In this document: one piece after another, positions 7,640 through 17,275 of the stretch | How the letters are laid out: every line of letters starts with the position of its first letter | How positions within the stretch are numbered: position 1 is the stretch's first letter | Source of the DNA: a virus | Virus record (IMG/VR): IMGVR_UViG_3300030099_008323 | Coordinates: 62,001 to 126,000 of that record | DNA: 64,000 nt | Direction: 5' to 3' (one strand) | Program-made: the position numbers and the translations under genes | The notes under the pieces: model-generated | The model's database searches: none | Told to the model about the DNA's origin: nothing | The model's input: the letters and a program-made list of their open reading frames with translations, nothing else

Positions 7640-8740
7640 CTAGTAATCTAACCTAACACGTAAAGTAAGCTCAGTGTTTGGGTCTTTTCTAATTGGCTCA
7701 GATAGTTTTGCTACGGCTAACATCTCGTTGTCTGCAGAATAAAGACCTACAGTTGTTATATATGACAAAGGTAAGTCATTAACATTGTTTTTAACAACTA
7801 TTTTGCTGCTGTTAACATATGTCGGATTAGAACTATAATTAAATTCATTGTGGTTGGCCCTACAGAAATAAATTGTAGAATTTAATTCAATTGTATTATT
7901 AAAACTAATGTTATGAATCCTGTGTCTAAAGCCTCCTGCTAGTGTGTCGATAGTGGAGCCAGTTGAAGCAAGCTTTATGCCAGTGCCAGTAGCACTAGCA
8001 AGCGCATGCGCAGGGTTGTGCTTGCCTTCGCCGGCAGCAAAAGAAGCTGGAGTGCCAAACTGGTCTAAGAAAATCGCTGACGTTAAAACGACTACGCCGG
8101 CTTGATAAAATACCAATCCAACGGATTGTGACTCTTCGCCGGCTTGGGCTGATGAGCCTGTGAAGAGCAAGCCATAATCGCCAGCGGGGCTAGTTCTAAA
8201 TTGATTTGCAGATAAGTAATCGCCTATTGTTGTTTTATTTTTTCTAGTTGAACCGTTGCCATCAACTGCTCCAGAAAGATGAAGCCCAATTCTAAATGAA
8301 TTTTTCTTAATTTCATCTTTTGTTAATAATCTAGAAAAATTAACAAAGAAACATTGATTCATAATACCGGTATTATCATCAAGTGTGCCGTCAGAGTCAA
8401 ATTTTCTTATGCTGCCACTTTCGTTGTAGCCCATTAAAACTTGAGCCATTTGATTATAAATATTGAGTTTTTTAGAGTTTTGTATATTTGCGCTTGCGCT
8501 AGCGGCTGAACTATAGCCATATGAAACATCAAAAATGTGGTTAGCTGAGGAACTTAAGAAAGGGTAATCGTAAACTGACTGAAACATTCCATGAGAGAAT
8601 GTTTTTATATTTAGTTCAGTGCCTGGCGTATTCTGATACGTGCCGGAAGCTATCGTACCAGTGACAGGAATTGATTCATGTAGAAGTGTCCTTGTGTTAA
8701 CAACATCATTATTTAATAAAGTTTTAAAAGTGCTGGCCAT
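7640..8740 (-). CDS. virion structural protein, paralogue of the 392-residue protein
   Basis: A 366-residue structural protein rich in Ala, Ser, Thr and Gly. The C-terminal module (about 300-366) contains SSNPTYVN, VKNNVNDLP, YITTVGLYSADNEMLAVAKLSEPI and ends LRVRLDY, shared with the 392-residue neighbour. The N-terminal parts (about 1-290) differ more, suggesting an old duplication with a conserved C-terminal fold. Gaps to both neighbours are 10-14 bases. It is likely part of the baseplate or tail periphery; the exact role is unknown. Confidence 0.6.
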   Translation of the reverse strand: MASTFKTLLNNDVVNTRTLLHESIPVTGTIASGTYQNTPGTELNIKTFSHGMFQSVYDYPFLSSSANHIFDVSYGYSSAASASANIQNSKKLNIYNQMAQVLMGYNESGSIRKFDSDGTLDDNTGIMNQCFFVNFSRLLTKDEIKKNSFRIGLHLSGAVDGNGSTRKNKTTIGDYLSANQFRTSPAGDYGLLFTGSSAQAGEESQSVGLVFYQAGVVVLTSAIFLDQFGTPASFAAGEGKHNPAHALASATGTGIKLASTGSTIDTLAGGFRHRIHNISFNNTIELNSTIYFCRANHNEFNYSSNPTYVNSSKIVVKNNVNDLPLSYITTVGLYSADNEMLAVAKLSEPIRKDPNTELTLRVRLDY

Positions 8741-8750
8741 AATTTTTCAC

Positions 8751-9848
8751 CTATGCTATTTTTACATATCTAATTGGAATATCTAATCTAAATCCAGTGT
8801 TTGCTCCAACAATTCGTACCGTTGAATCAATAAAGTAAGCAGTTTTGTTTGCTAAGAAGCCATCAACGCTTTGATTCGCCAAACCAAGAGTTGTGCTGGC
8901 AGATGCAGCCTCTGATCGACCGATTTGAGTGAACAGATAAGTCGATGAATTAAGCTCTTGCGAAGCATGAATTCTAAGGCCTAAAGTATTTCCTCTAGGA
9001 CCAGCGAAAACTTGTGGGTCGCCAATAGCCTCTAAGGCTGATTGTGTTCTCTTGTTATCTGTTGTCCTAGCATTTGCTGGAGTTGACATGTCGCTTCTGT
9101 TAATGTACGTATTATTGCTTAAATAATAGGAAGCAATATTATCATCGTCAATAAAATTAACTGCTGCAGGAGAATTAACTGTAACAGGCTTAACTCTGCC
9201 TAAACGATAATCTAATTCTACTATAAAAGCTGTCTCAAGTAAATCTGTGTCTAAGCCTATCTCAGGCGCTAGCTCATTTGTATCTAATCCTTGATCAATA
9301 CGAATAAAGTCCTGTGCCTCTGTTTCATTACCTCCGCCGAAGCCTCTAATAACTCCTGTAAACGTAGGTACGGGGTCGCCATCACCGACAGCGCCGCCGA
9401 CGCGAAAAGTTGACAAAGCTTTGTAGGTATCTTGGTCAACAGCAACATAAAACCTAGTGTCAGTCTTGTCAGTAGCAGAAGTTGCGCCAGTTCGATTGTA
9501 CATTTCAGATGAAGCCGGCTGGTTGACGGGGCTACTCGTATTATTTTTATTAACCTTAAGAGTGGGCATAAATAGAATATTAGTTCTTGAAATTGTCAAA
9601 AGCTTAGTTTTTAAATTTGATGTATTGTTAGTAAAAGCCTCTAAAACTGGTGTTTGCAAAATCTGCAAATCGTAAAAAGCACTGCCGCTTGAATGATTTT
9701 TATCATACAAACCATAGTTTATTTCATCATCACCAAAAGCAAATTTGCTTATTTTAAAACTACCGTCACCTTGCGCTAACCTCAATCGACCAGTATCAGT
9801 CAATACCGCATCAAGAATTATATCACCTGAGTTATCTAAAAATGCCAT
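8751..9848 (-). CDS. virion structural protein with LTxxGR N-terminal domain
   Basis: A 365-residue protein opening MAFLDNSGDIILDAVLTD and TGRLRLAQG, then KFAFGDDEINYG. I recognise this N-terminal domain as a recurrent family in large marine phages, always among structural genes. The same pattern (LT-x2-GR-x2-L-x2-G, F-x-DD-x3-Y) opens the 329-residue protein at 17276-18265. The rest looks like mixed beta structure without motifs. A good Shine-Dalgarno (AGAGGAG) precedes the ATG. The upstream 74-base gap, the largest in the window, carries a 16-base inverted repeat (9863-9878) around a TAAATAG element, so a separate promoter or processing site is possible here. Confidence 0.65.
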   Translation of the reverse strand: MAFLDNSGDIILDAVLTDTGRLRLAQGDGSFKISKFAFGDDEINYGLYDKNHSSGSAFYDLQILQTPVLEAFTNNTSNLKTKLLTISRTNILFMPTLKVNKNNTSSPVNQPASSEMYNRTGATSATDKTDTRFYVAVDQDTYKALSTFRVGGAVGDGDPVPTFTGVIRGFGGGNETEAQDFIRIDQGLDTNELAPEIGLDTDLLETAFIVELDYRLGRVKPVTVNSPAAVNFIDDDNIASYYLSNNTYINRSDMSTPANARTTDNKRTQSALEAIGDPQVFAGPRGNTLGLRIHASQELNSSTYLFTQIGRSEAASASTTLGLANQSVDGFLANKTAYFIDSTVRIVGANTGFRLDIPIRYVKIA

Positions 9849-9862
9849 CTGTATACTCCTCT

Positions 9863-9878
9863 TTAACTAAATAGTTAA
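9863..9878. promoter_or_regulatory. inverted repeat containing TAAATAG element, copy 4
   Basis: TTAACTA-AA-TAGTTAA is a perfect 7-2-7 inverted repeat in the 74-base gap upstream of the 365-residue gene. The TAAATAG core is at 9868-9874. It is too AT-rich and its loop too short for a convincing terminator; an operator or promoter element is as likely. Confidence 0.3.
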
Positions 9879-9922
9879 TAATCTTAATTATGTATTATTT
9901 TAATGTTTCTCTTGAATGCAGA

Positions 9923-12900
9923 CTAATATCCGCCTGAGCCGCCGCCGCCTGAGGCGCCGCCTGAGGGGCTGACATTGCCCATACCACCTGGTGTTGGCCC
10001 TGAGGGCATGCCAGTATTTCCAACAATGCCACCAGAGCTTGGAGTGTAACCACCATCTGACTGACTAGAACCTCCTTGATTACCTCCAGGTGTTAAACTA
10101 AGTTGATTTGCCTGATCAACAGTTTGAATGGTGTTGGTGGCTGCTGTACCTTGAACTGGAATTTTCTCAGCTGATACGAGCACTTTTTCCTCTTTCTTTT
10201 CAAATGCAAGGTTAACATCAATCTTCTTGCCGGATGTTTTTGAAGTTAATCTAATTTTATATTTCTTCTTAACATCTTTTGAAGAAAAAATACTATCGAC
10301 ATCAGAATTATCTGAGTTAAATAATTGAATTGTTGAGGGTGATATATACAAATATTTATTAAGCTCTATCCTAGGGTTTTCTAGCTCTGGTACAAGCAGC
10401 GGTACAGTCCTAATTATAGGCCTAACTGCGCCTTGCATATCAACTAACTCGACTAAATATATTTCAGACGGGTTAGATATGTGACCATGAGAGTCAATAG
10501 ATCTAAATGTGTAATAGTATTTTTTATTCGGCAATATAGTCTCTTCATAAACACTACCATTGACAGTCGCATAAAATTCAAAATCTCCATATGATTCTGG
10601 ATGAACTTCACTCCGGAAGATCTGAAAAGAACTAATTGGGTCATCAGAGCCAAATTCAATTTTACCATCAGGTGTAAGCTGCGCATCTTTAATTGTCTGA
10701 AATTGAATTTGATCAGACTCAAGTAACGATATTGGCTCTTGCCTGTACCTATCTACTGAACCATCAAGTAAAATTTTAATCTTGCTATTTACTGCTCTAT
10801 ATGGCACAATATTAACTTGTGGAGGTATTGGTGGTTTGTCAAGAATTGTCATGACAGGAGTCTCAAAAACTTTATCTGCAATTAGTTTAATTGATGGCTC
10901 AACCTTTACTCTTAGAGTCGCAGAAAAGTGTGTAAAATAATTATCATTCTGTGTCCCAATGGCATTATCAGCCATCAAACCTAAACCACCTAGTGTCATT
11001 GCTAGTCCTTGTGGGCCCAGGCCCGGGCCTTCAGCATTTCCAAAACTAATTTTAACTCCCTCAGCTAAACTTTGAAGATCTTCAGTTAATTCAACCGGCG
11101 AGTATGGGCCCTGGAGATCTTCTGGCAGGGCAAAGCCGGCTTGAAGAGCACCAATAGAGGGGAGGAAAATACTTAAATCAGTATAGTCGTCTGAATTAAT
11201 ATCCGGAGTGATTCCAGCAAGAACATCCGGATGAGGGGCGGTCCATTGATATCGGTACTTTGATCCAAAAACTATCCTATGGGCGTGGACAATATATTTG
11301 TATTTAGCCACATTACCATATTTAACTTGAGTATCAATATATTTCATTATATTGGTATCGTCTATATTGGGGAAAAACACATTTTGTATTGGTGTCTCAG
11401 ATCCGTCATTTCTAATGATATATTTTGTTACACTATAAAAAAGATCCTCTGTGTGGGCTGGCTTGCCATCTAGAATATCCTTGTAACTTCTTTTTGTGCC
11501 TTCATATATTTTCAAAATATTTTCTTTTAATGCCGGAACATTAATGTTTTTATTATAAACATTGTCCATATCTCCAGTTAACATAGTTGATATAATTTCG
11601 AAAAAACCTTTATCGCTCTCACTTTGAAGTTGGCATAAGAAATTTCTAATATCATAAGTATCAGTGTTATAATCATCAAAATAGTCTTCTATTTCAATAA
11701 ATTTATCAAGCATCTCAATAACATCAATAATTTGTTTAATATCTTGTACAGGTTGCTGTGCAGGAATATTAACAGGAGAACCATCATCAATATTTTGTTT
11801 TACCGGAGTGGAATTTAAATCAAAGAATCTATATGGTACTGCATAATCAAATTTTTGTGTTGCTGGATCCTGTACTTTTGTATCAATTGAATCAAATATT
11901 GTATCTTCTTCTACGATTGTTTGCTCGCCAGTAACAGGATTAATTATTATTTTTGTTGTTGGTGAAGTAGAGGCTCCAGATTCATCAAATTTATTAGTAA
12001 TATTTTTGTAGGGCAAAGATGAGTCCTCTCTTTGTTTTGAAAGTGACGAGGCAAGATGATACATAAATAAATTATGTAGATTATACTCTTTAATTAATTT
12101 TGATATTGATACATCTCCACCCTTTGCAGTTGAGCTTGTATTTTTTTCAGTAGAAAATTCTATTTCATTATAAAAAGGAAAATAATTTTTGTATTTATCA
12201 ACCTTGTTCATTATTGGTATGATATTAGGGTCAAATAAAACATTCATCATACACTTTTCTAGAAATTGAAATTTCTTGTTGAAAGCAAAATCATTGTTAA
12301 ACTTATTGTCTGTGGTTAGTCTGAAAGTGTATTCATTAATATAACTCTCAAATAGGCCATCAATGTCAACACCAGTTGGTTTTGGTCTTTTTTTGTATGG
12401 ATTAAACGCCGTGGTAGAATCGTATGGCGCACTTAAAATTTTATTAATAATATTGGAAGTTTTTTCTATTTTTGTGGTTTTAGCAATATCATAATCAACC
12501 GAACCTATAGAGCCATATAAAGTTACCAAAGTCTCAAATGGGTAATGAAAAAGAATATTATTAATGGCATCAGCGCCAGGCTTGTTAATTTCACTATAGT
12601 CTGCAAGCAAATCACCTTTATCATAAAATTTCTTTATCGCGCCGATTGTTTGGTTGTATTTTGCTTGCTGGCCGGCTAAATAATTTGTATCACCCTCTAA
12701 AATCTCTTGGCCGGCGATGATTCTTAGAAAACCGTATACACTAGGTAAGGAATTATTTAATTCGTTACGATTGGCGATCGCTGTTTCGTAATCAGCACTG
12801 TTTATTCTTTCGTTGTAGTATGTTTTATAGTTAGCTATAGAAATATTTGGGCCTGTCATGTTAAACTGCAGCTGCTCTTTTGGTGTAAAAGGACGGCTTG

Positions 12901-13450
12901 TAACGTAATAATGATCAAAAAAATCTTGAGATGTGTCAATAAGCGGAGGTACAAAGTCTCCGTTTGATTTAATAACACCCGTCTTAACTGCTGCCAGCCA
13001 AGAAAAATAACCTCCACTATGTCTTTCGGCTTGTGCTTCAGGTAATCCCAATGAAGACTCGCCAATCTCATTTAAATCACAATAAAAAGATATTTTCTCA
13101 ACTGTCGATTTTTTATTACTATCAAGCTCAAATGAAACGTCAGCACAGTGTTCTAATTGTATTTTGTGATTGTAGAAATACCTGAGAGGCCTCCAATTAT
13201 TTCCAAAAGACTCTTTCTCTGTATTTTCATTTTGCCTAGCTAGATCCCAATATTTGCCTAAAGCTATTCTAGCAAAATCTTTTTTAAAGTCGCCAAGCCT
13301 TAAATTTGATAAATTAGTAATTCCTATTACTTGATCAATATACTGAGGGTCATACCTGCTAAGATCAGTAGAACTTCTAGGCACTTGGGCATATGAAGTA
13401 GCGTCGACCACTATTTTCTCTTTTCCTACTATATTATCTTGTTGAGCCAT
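9923..13450 (-). CDS. large virion protein with Fn3-like domain and Gly-rich tail
   Basis: A 1175-residue protein of unknown exact role in the tail/baseplate block. The N-terminal 550 residues are mixed helical and aromatic-rich without known motifs. About residues 937-1007 look like a fibronectin-III-type beta sandwich (FQIFRSE, then YYTFRSIDSHG, then NPSEIY), as often seen on phage surfaces. The last 55 residues are a low-complexity Gly/Ser/Pro tail ending GGASGGGGSGGY. Start: the ATG at 13450 (MAQQDN) has AAAGAGA upstream; extending to the TTG at 13468 would place the start inside that site. It follows a 1259-residue protein that also has a Gln/Gly/Ser-rich tail. Confidence 0.6.
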   Translation of the reverse strand: MAQQDNIVGKEKIVVDATSYAQVPRSSTDLSRYDPQYIDQVIGITNLSNLRLGDFKKDFARIALGKYWDLARQNENTEKESFGNNWRPLRYFYNHKIQLEHCADVSFELDSNKKSTVEKISFYCDLNEIGESSLGLPEAQAERHSGGYFSWLAAVKTGVIKSNGDFVPPLIDTSQDFFDHYYVTSRPFTPKEQLQFNMTGPNISIANYKTYYNERINSADYETAIANRNELNNSLPSVYGFLRIIAGQEILEGDTNYLAGQQAKYNQTIGAIKKFYDKGDLLADYSEINKPGADAINNILFHYPFETLVTLYGSIGSVDYDIAKTTKIEKTSNIINKILSAPYDSTTAFNPYKKRPKPTGVDIDGLFESYINEYTFRLTTDNKFNNDFAFNKKFQFLEKCMMNVLFDPNIIPIMNKVDKYKNYFPFYNEIEFSTEKNTSSTAKGGDVSISKLIKEYNLHNLFMYHLASSLSKQREDSSLPYKNITNKFDESGASTSPTTKIIINPVTGEQTIVEEDTIFDSIDTKVQDPATQKFDYAVPYRFFDLNSTPVKQNIDDGSPVNIPAQQPVQDIKQIIDVIEMLDKFIEIEDYFDDYNTDTYDIRNFLCQLQSESDKGFFEIISTMLTGDMDNVYNKNINVPALKENILKIYEGTKRSYKDILDGKPAHTEDLFYSVTKYIIRNDGSETPIQNVFFPNIDDTNIMKYIDTQVKYGNVAKYKYIVHAHRIVFGSKYRYQWTAPHPDVLAGITPDINSDDYTDLSIFLPSIGALQAGFALPEDLQGPYSPVELTEDLQSLAEGVKISFGNAEGPGLGPQGLAMTLGGLGLMADNAIGTQNDNYFTHFSATLRVKVEPSIKLIADKVFETPVMTILDKPPIPPQVNIVPYRAVNSKIKILLDGSVDRYRQEPISLLESDQIQFQTIKDAQLTPDGKIEFGSDDPISSFQIFRSEVHPESYGDFEFYATVNGSVYEETILPNKKYYYTFRSIDSHGHISNPSEIYLVELVDMQGAVRPIIRTVPLLVPELENPRIELNKYLYISPSTIQLFNSDNSDVDSIFSSKDVKKKYKIRLTSKTSGKKIDVNLAFEKKEEKVLVSAEKIPVQGTAATNTIQTVDQANQLSLTPGGNQGGSSQSDGGYTPSSGGIVGNTGMPSGPTPGGMGNVSPSGGASGGGGSGGY

Positions 13451-13493
13451 AAAAATTCTCTTTTTCAATATTAATTAGGTTACTAATAATTTA

Positions 13494-16400
13494 TTAGCCA
13501 TTGTATGGGCCGGCGCCTGAGCCGCCTACAATTATGCTCTGGGAGCCTCCAGACATAGATGAACCTTGGCCTTGTTGATTCAACTGCTGACCAGGCGCGA
13601 GCTGAATTTGAGGCGCGCCGGATGCCGGCGAAGCTTGTGTTGCATTTTCTTGCACTTGCTGACTTTGTGCAGTCAAATTGCCTATTGAATGCTGTTGATT
13701 TTGTTTTCGCCACAGTGCTGTACTTGCCGGAGAGACCACACTCGATTTAAAGCCAAGCTCTAAAGGAATTATAACTTGCTGGTGATTAGGCGTAGAATAA
13801 TCTGAGATAGTGAAGTATTCATTTATAATAGGTATATCAATTCCGTCAATATTCTTTTCTTTATAAAATTTTAATCGACAAAATAATCTAATTCTAGGAT
13901 CTGAACTAACTCTGATTAGATCATCATTTGTTAAGAGTCTCCAATGTGTATTATCTTCTTTTGGAATTGCATCATATGAAAACCCAGTAAATACCTCTAC
14001 AGCTACTGTCATATTGTAGTGAAAAAATATAAAAGATTTATTTTCTTGAGGGTTCTCCAACTTGCTGCGCAATATATCATTTACTTCAGGACCAACTCCA
14101 TAATTTATCCTGTTATTCATATATTTAACCATCTTAAAATTATTTGGTCTTTTCTTGATCTCTACATACCCGCTTTTTACTCCTGCAAAATCTGGAGTTG
14201 GTATCTTTACAATTGATGAATTTTTATTCAGTTCACCAAAATAATTAGTAAGTTGCTCTTCGACTTCGCCATAGCCAGCGGCATCAGAGTATTGATCAGC
14301 CCCAAGAGGATATATATCGCTGAAAGGTCTTTTTACAGTACCATCAATTCTCCCATTAACTGCTCCGGGCTCTTTGTCAAAAAACTTATTAAATATAAGC
14401 TTTTCATGAAATGTAATTCCTAGTCTAGCTAATAAACCTTTGTAAGTGCCAATACTAGGCTTTGACATGATTGGATTATTGAGGTTTCTCACATCAGAAT
14501 GTTTGTTTTCTTTTTTAGTAATAGTGTAGCTAACTAACTCGGCAAATAATCCGTCATAATCCGTGAAAAAATATTCTGGAGCTAATACATCAAAATTATT
14601 TGATAATACCCTAGATACAGAATTATTAGCAAAGCTGCTAAAGAATAAAGCGCTCCTCTTCGAAGAATCTCGGTAATAAAGCGAGGAAGGTGTTAAATAG
14701 CTGTAAGCTGTTGAAGATAAATTATCAGAAAAATCTATAATAACACGTATATCTGGTCCTGAAAAATTTGATTGTTGTGCTTCTTTTATTCTTTCAACTG
14801 AATTGTAGTAGCTAGTATCTGGTACCAGCAAACCAATGTTTGTATTTGCAAAGGAATTATTATCTTTTGCTAGGCCAGTAAACTTGCAAGCATCAAGCTG
14901 GCAGCGGGCTCGGAAGTATTCCACTGATAAGTTTTTTAAGCCAAAAAAGTTTACATTTGTTATAGTGCTTAACCCATCGCCAAGATAATCAACAAAAACA
15001 GTATTTGTTGAGTCCACTCTATTAAGAGATCTAGGATTATCAAAAGTATGATGCTCAATGATTGTTGTTAGTGCTGGTGATGATAGCAGTTCATCTAAAT
15101 TATTAGTTTGTCCAGAGGAATTATTTTCCGTTAAGTCAGAGCCTCCGGGCTTTTGTTTGTTCGCACCTGTTTTAGTTTGTATTTTTTTTATAGCTGTGTC
15201 AAAGAATTTTATAAATAGCTCTATACCCTCAGGAGAACCAAATTCAGGATTAATCATTGATGCTAATGTATTATTTACTTGCGTATCAATGAACTCATCG
15301 GATAGAAGAAGCTTACATTGATTTAAATTGTCAATAGCAGTCTCCCATATGTACAAGCCATCTGAATTTTTTTTGCACACATTTTGAGCCTCACTAATAA
15401 ACTCAGGTTCGAAAGTCCTATAAATCATATTGTAATACGGTTTAAAAAATGATTTTCTATGTTCTTTAGAAATTAAATCCGCCCTATAGTTTTTAACTAA
15501 TTTATTGCTTCTAACACCAGAAAGTGATAAATTGTAATATTTATCTAATTTCCTTCTAGCTTGTTTAAGCTCATGTAAAAATTTGTTTAAAAAATGATAT
15601 GTACCGTCTTTGAAATGTAGTTCAACTCTATATTGATAAACACCTGCAGAGATATCTTTAGTTTCTAAATCTGAAAAACTAAAAAACCTCTTGCTGGTTG
15701 TGCCAGGACTAAGAGACAACTCATGTATCTGTGGGCTTGGTGTCGTAGTTCCATAATCATTTTGATCACCAATTACAGCAATTAATTTTGATGGCTCTTC
15801 ATAAGACGTATCATCTTTAAACTTTTTATAATTACGCCCAATTGTGTGCTCGTTTATGCGATCTCTATACACCTTTAATTCTATCAACCTTGAATTAGAA
15901 AGCACCTCGGGCGCCCAGAGCGGCTGCTGAGCTTTAGTAGCGACTGTATCAGACATGAGTCCCTGTACAGAGCGACGAAGGTCACTATACAACGTAGAAT
16001 TATTTTTTAGCAAATTGTCAAAATCAATAAAAAATAAGCCGCGGGTGCCACCAGATGCGTCGCGCGTTAAATAAAGCTTTGAATATTCATCATCATTGTC
16101 TCTGGTAAAATATTTTTTAGTTTTCTTTTCATAACTACCCAATTCTTTGCCAATTTGTTTTAATTGTAGCTCTGGCCTTGGGCCTAGAGTTGATCGATCA
16201 CCTCGGCCGACTACCCCCAAGACATTTGGTGCCGTAGGTGGAATTAAACTACCTCTAAAATCATCTATTTTATAGTTTGGATATTCAACTAATTCTAATT
16301 TTGGCTGTGATGCACCAGGAATATGCAGCTGGCCTACCATCCACCCTCTATTATAACCAAAAGATCCATCTCCAAAGTATCCTGATGGATCTGGATTATC

Positions 16401-17273
16401 AGGGCCATGTAAATGCACAGAGCCCTCCCAAATCTCTCCTCCAGGCATAAAAAAAGATTCTCTATTCTGCAACACATCCCCGGCATCAAAAACTATTTCA
16501 GAATTAACCGGGCCTTCAATGATATAATCTTCAAACTTACTAACACTATCATCGTTTATGTTGTTAAAATTTGCCTGAAGAAAATGAGGAACATGTAGTA
16601 AGCTGTAAAACATGAACCCTAATGATGAGCCTGCAATCTCAGGTGATACTATTGTATATCTGTATTCTATTGGTACTATATAATATGGCTTGCCCTTTCT
16701 AACCTCTTGCCTCACTTTCCCTTGAGAAATTGCACTTTGTAAATCTAAAGGTTGTTGGCCGCCGAAAGCAGTTGATGTAGCTATTTGAACTGGGGGAGGC
16801 AAAGCAAGATTTGAGGTGGCGCTAGCTAACAAACTATGCTTGCCTACATAGCCAACTTCAGGCGAAGAATCAATTCCAATTATTTTTGACATAGGCCCTC
16901 GTGGGAGCCAATTTTTACCTAATATAGCCCCTGCAACATATATGTTACCACCATCATCAGATCTTTTAATTGATAGTGGATCATTACTAGGCTTAAGTAC
17001 GTCGACGTTAACAACAGGCACAATTTGGACAAACAATGAATTGAACAAGCTACTTTTCTTGCCATCTGGGCCCGGAGGCGCGTATTGTCCAAGCCAAGAA
17101 GAGTGAACATTTGTAGCATTGGCTAACATTTCTAGATTTAAGGTAACAGTTATATTAGCTGTTTTTTGCTCAGTATTGTTGCCTACTATTACTTTTTCTC
17201 TGTCTAAAATAATCTTTCTGCAGTACACGTGCGGCAATAAACCTGCGCCCTCTATCATATCCAAGTACTTCAT
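13494..17273 (-). CDS. large virion protein, unknown role, Gln/Gly-rich tail
   Basis: A 1259-residue protein in the structural block. I recognise no enzyme motif; the sequence is a long mixture of beta-rich and helical stretches. The last 70 residues are low-complexity (Gln/Ser/Ala, then Gly/Ser, ending GGSGAGPYNG), similar in style to the tail of its downstream neighbour. The start is the ATG at 17273 (MKYLDMIEG), reached by a GGGGAGA in the end of the previous gene; a TTG at 17282 would fall within that site. It begins just after the stop of the 329-residue gene. It is likely a baseplate or tail-tip component. Confidence 0.55.
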   Translation of the reverse strand: MKYLDMIEGAGLLPHVYCRKIILDREKVIVGNNTEQKTANITVTLNLEMLANATNVHSSWLGQYAPPGPDGKKSSLFNSLFVQIVPVVNVDVLKPSNDPLSIKRSDDGGNIYVAGAILGKNWLPRGPMSKIIGIDSSPEVGYVGKHSLLASATSNLALPPPVQIATSTAFGGQQPLDLQSAISQGKVRQEVRKGKPYYIVPIEYRYTIVSPEIAGSSLGFMFYSLLHVPHFLQANFNNINDDSVSKFEDYIIEGPVNSEIVFDAGDVLQNRESFFMPGGEIWEGSVHLHGPDNPDPSGYFGDGSFGYNRGWMVGQLHIPGASQPKLELVEYPNYKIDDFRGSLIPPTAPNVLGVVGRGDRSTLGPRPELQLKQIGKELGSYEKKTKKYFTRDNDDEYSKLYLTRDASGGTRGLFFIDFDNLLKNNSTLYSDLRRSVQGLMSDTVATKAQQPLWAPEVLSNSRLIELKVYRDRINEHTIGRNYKKFKDDTSYEEPSKLIAVIGDQNDYGTTTPSPQIHELSLSPGTTSKRFFSFSDLETKDISAGVYQYRVELHFKDGTYHFLNKFLHELKQARRKLDKYYNLSLSGVRSNKLVKNYRADLISKEHRKSFFKPYYNMIYRTFEPEFISEAQNVCKKNSDGLYIWETAIDNLNQCKLLLSDEFIDTQVNNTLASMINPEFGSPEGIELFIKFFDTAIKKIQTKTGANKQKPGGSDLTENNSSGQTNNLDELLSSPALTTIIEHHTFDNPRSLNRVDSTNTVFVDYLGDGLSTITNVNFFGLKNLSVEYFRARCQLDACKFTGLAKDNNSFANTNIGLLVPDTSYYNSVERIKEAQQSNFSGPDIRVIIDFSDNLSSTAYSYLTPSSLYYRDSSKRSALFFSSFANNSVSRVLSNNFDVLAPEYFFTDYDGLFAELVSYTITKKENKHSDVRNLNNPIMSKPSIGTYKGLLARLGITFHEKLIFNKFFDKEPGAVNGRIDGTVKRPFSDIYPLGADQYSDAAGYGEVEEQLTNYFGELNKNSSIVKIPTPDFAGVKSGYVEIKKRPNNFKMVKYMNNRINYGVGPEVNDILRSKLENPQENKSFIFFHYNMTVAVEVFTGFSYDAIPKEDNTHWRLLTNDDLIRVSSDPRIRLFCRLKFYKEKNIDGIDIPIINEYFTISDYSTPNHQQVIIPLELGFKSSVVSPASTALWRKQNQQHSIGNLTAQSQQVQENATQASPASGAPQIQLAPGQQLNQQGQGSSMSGGSQSIIVGGSGAGPYNG

Positions 17274-17275
17274 TG

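Noticed and set aside
9849-9922. Rho-independent terminator
   Set aside because: The inverted repeat is purely AT-rich with a two-base loop, and no following U-run is present; more like an operator or promoter element.
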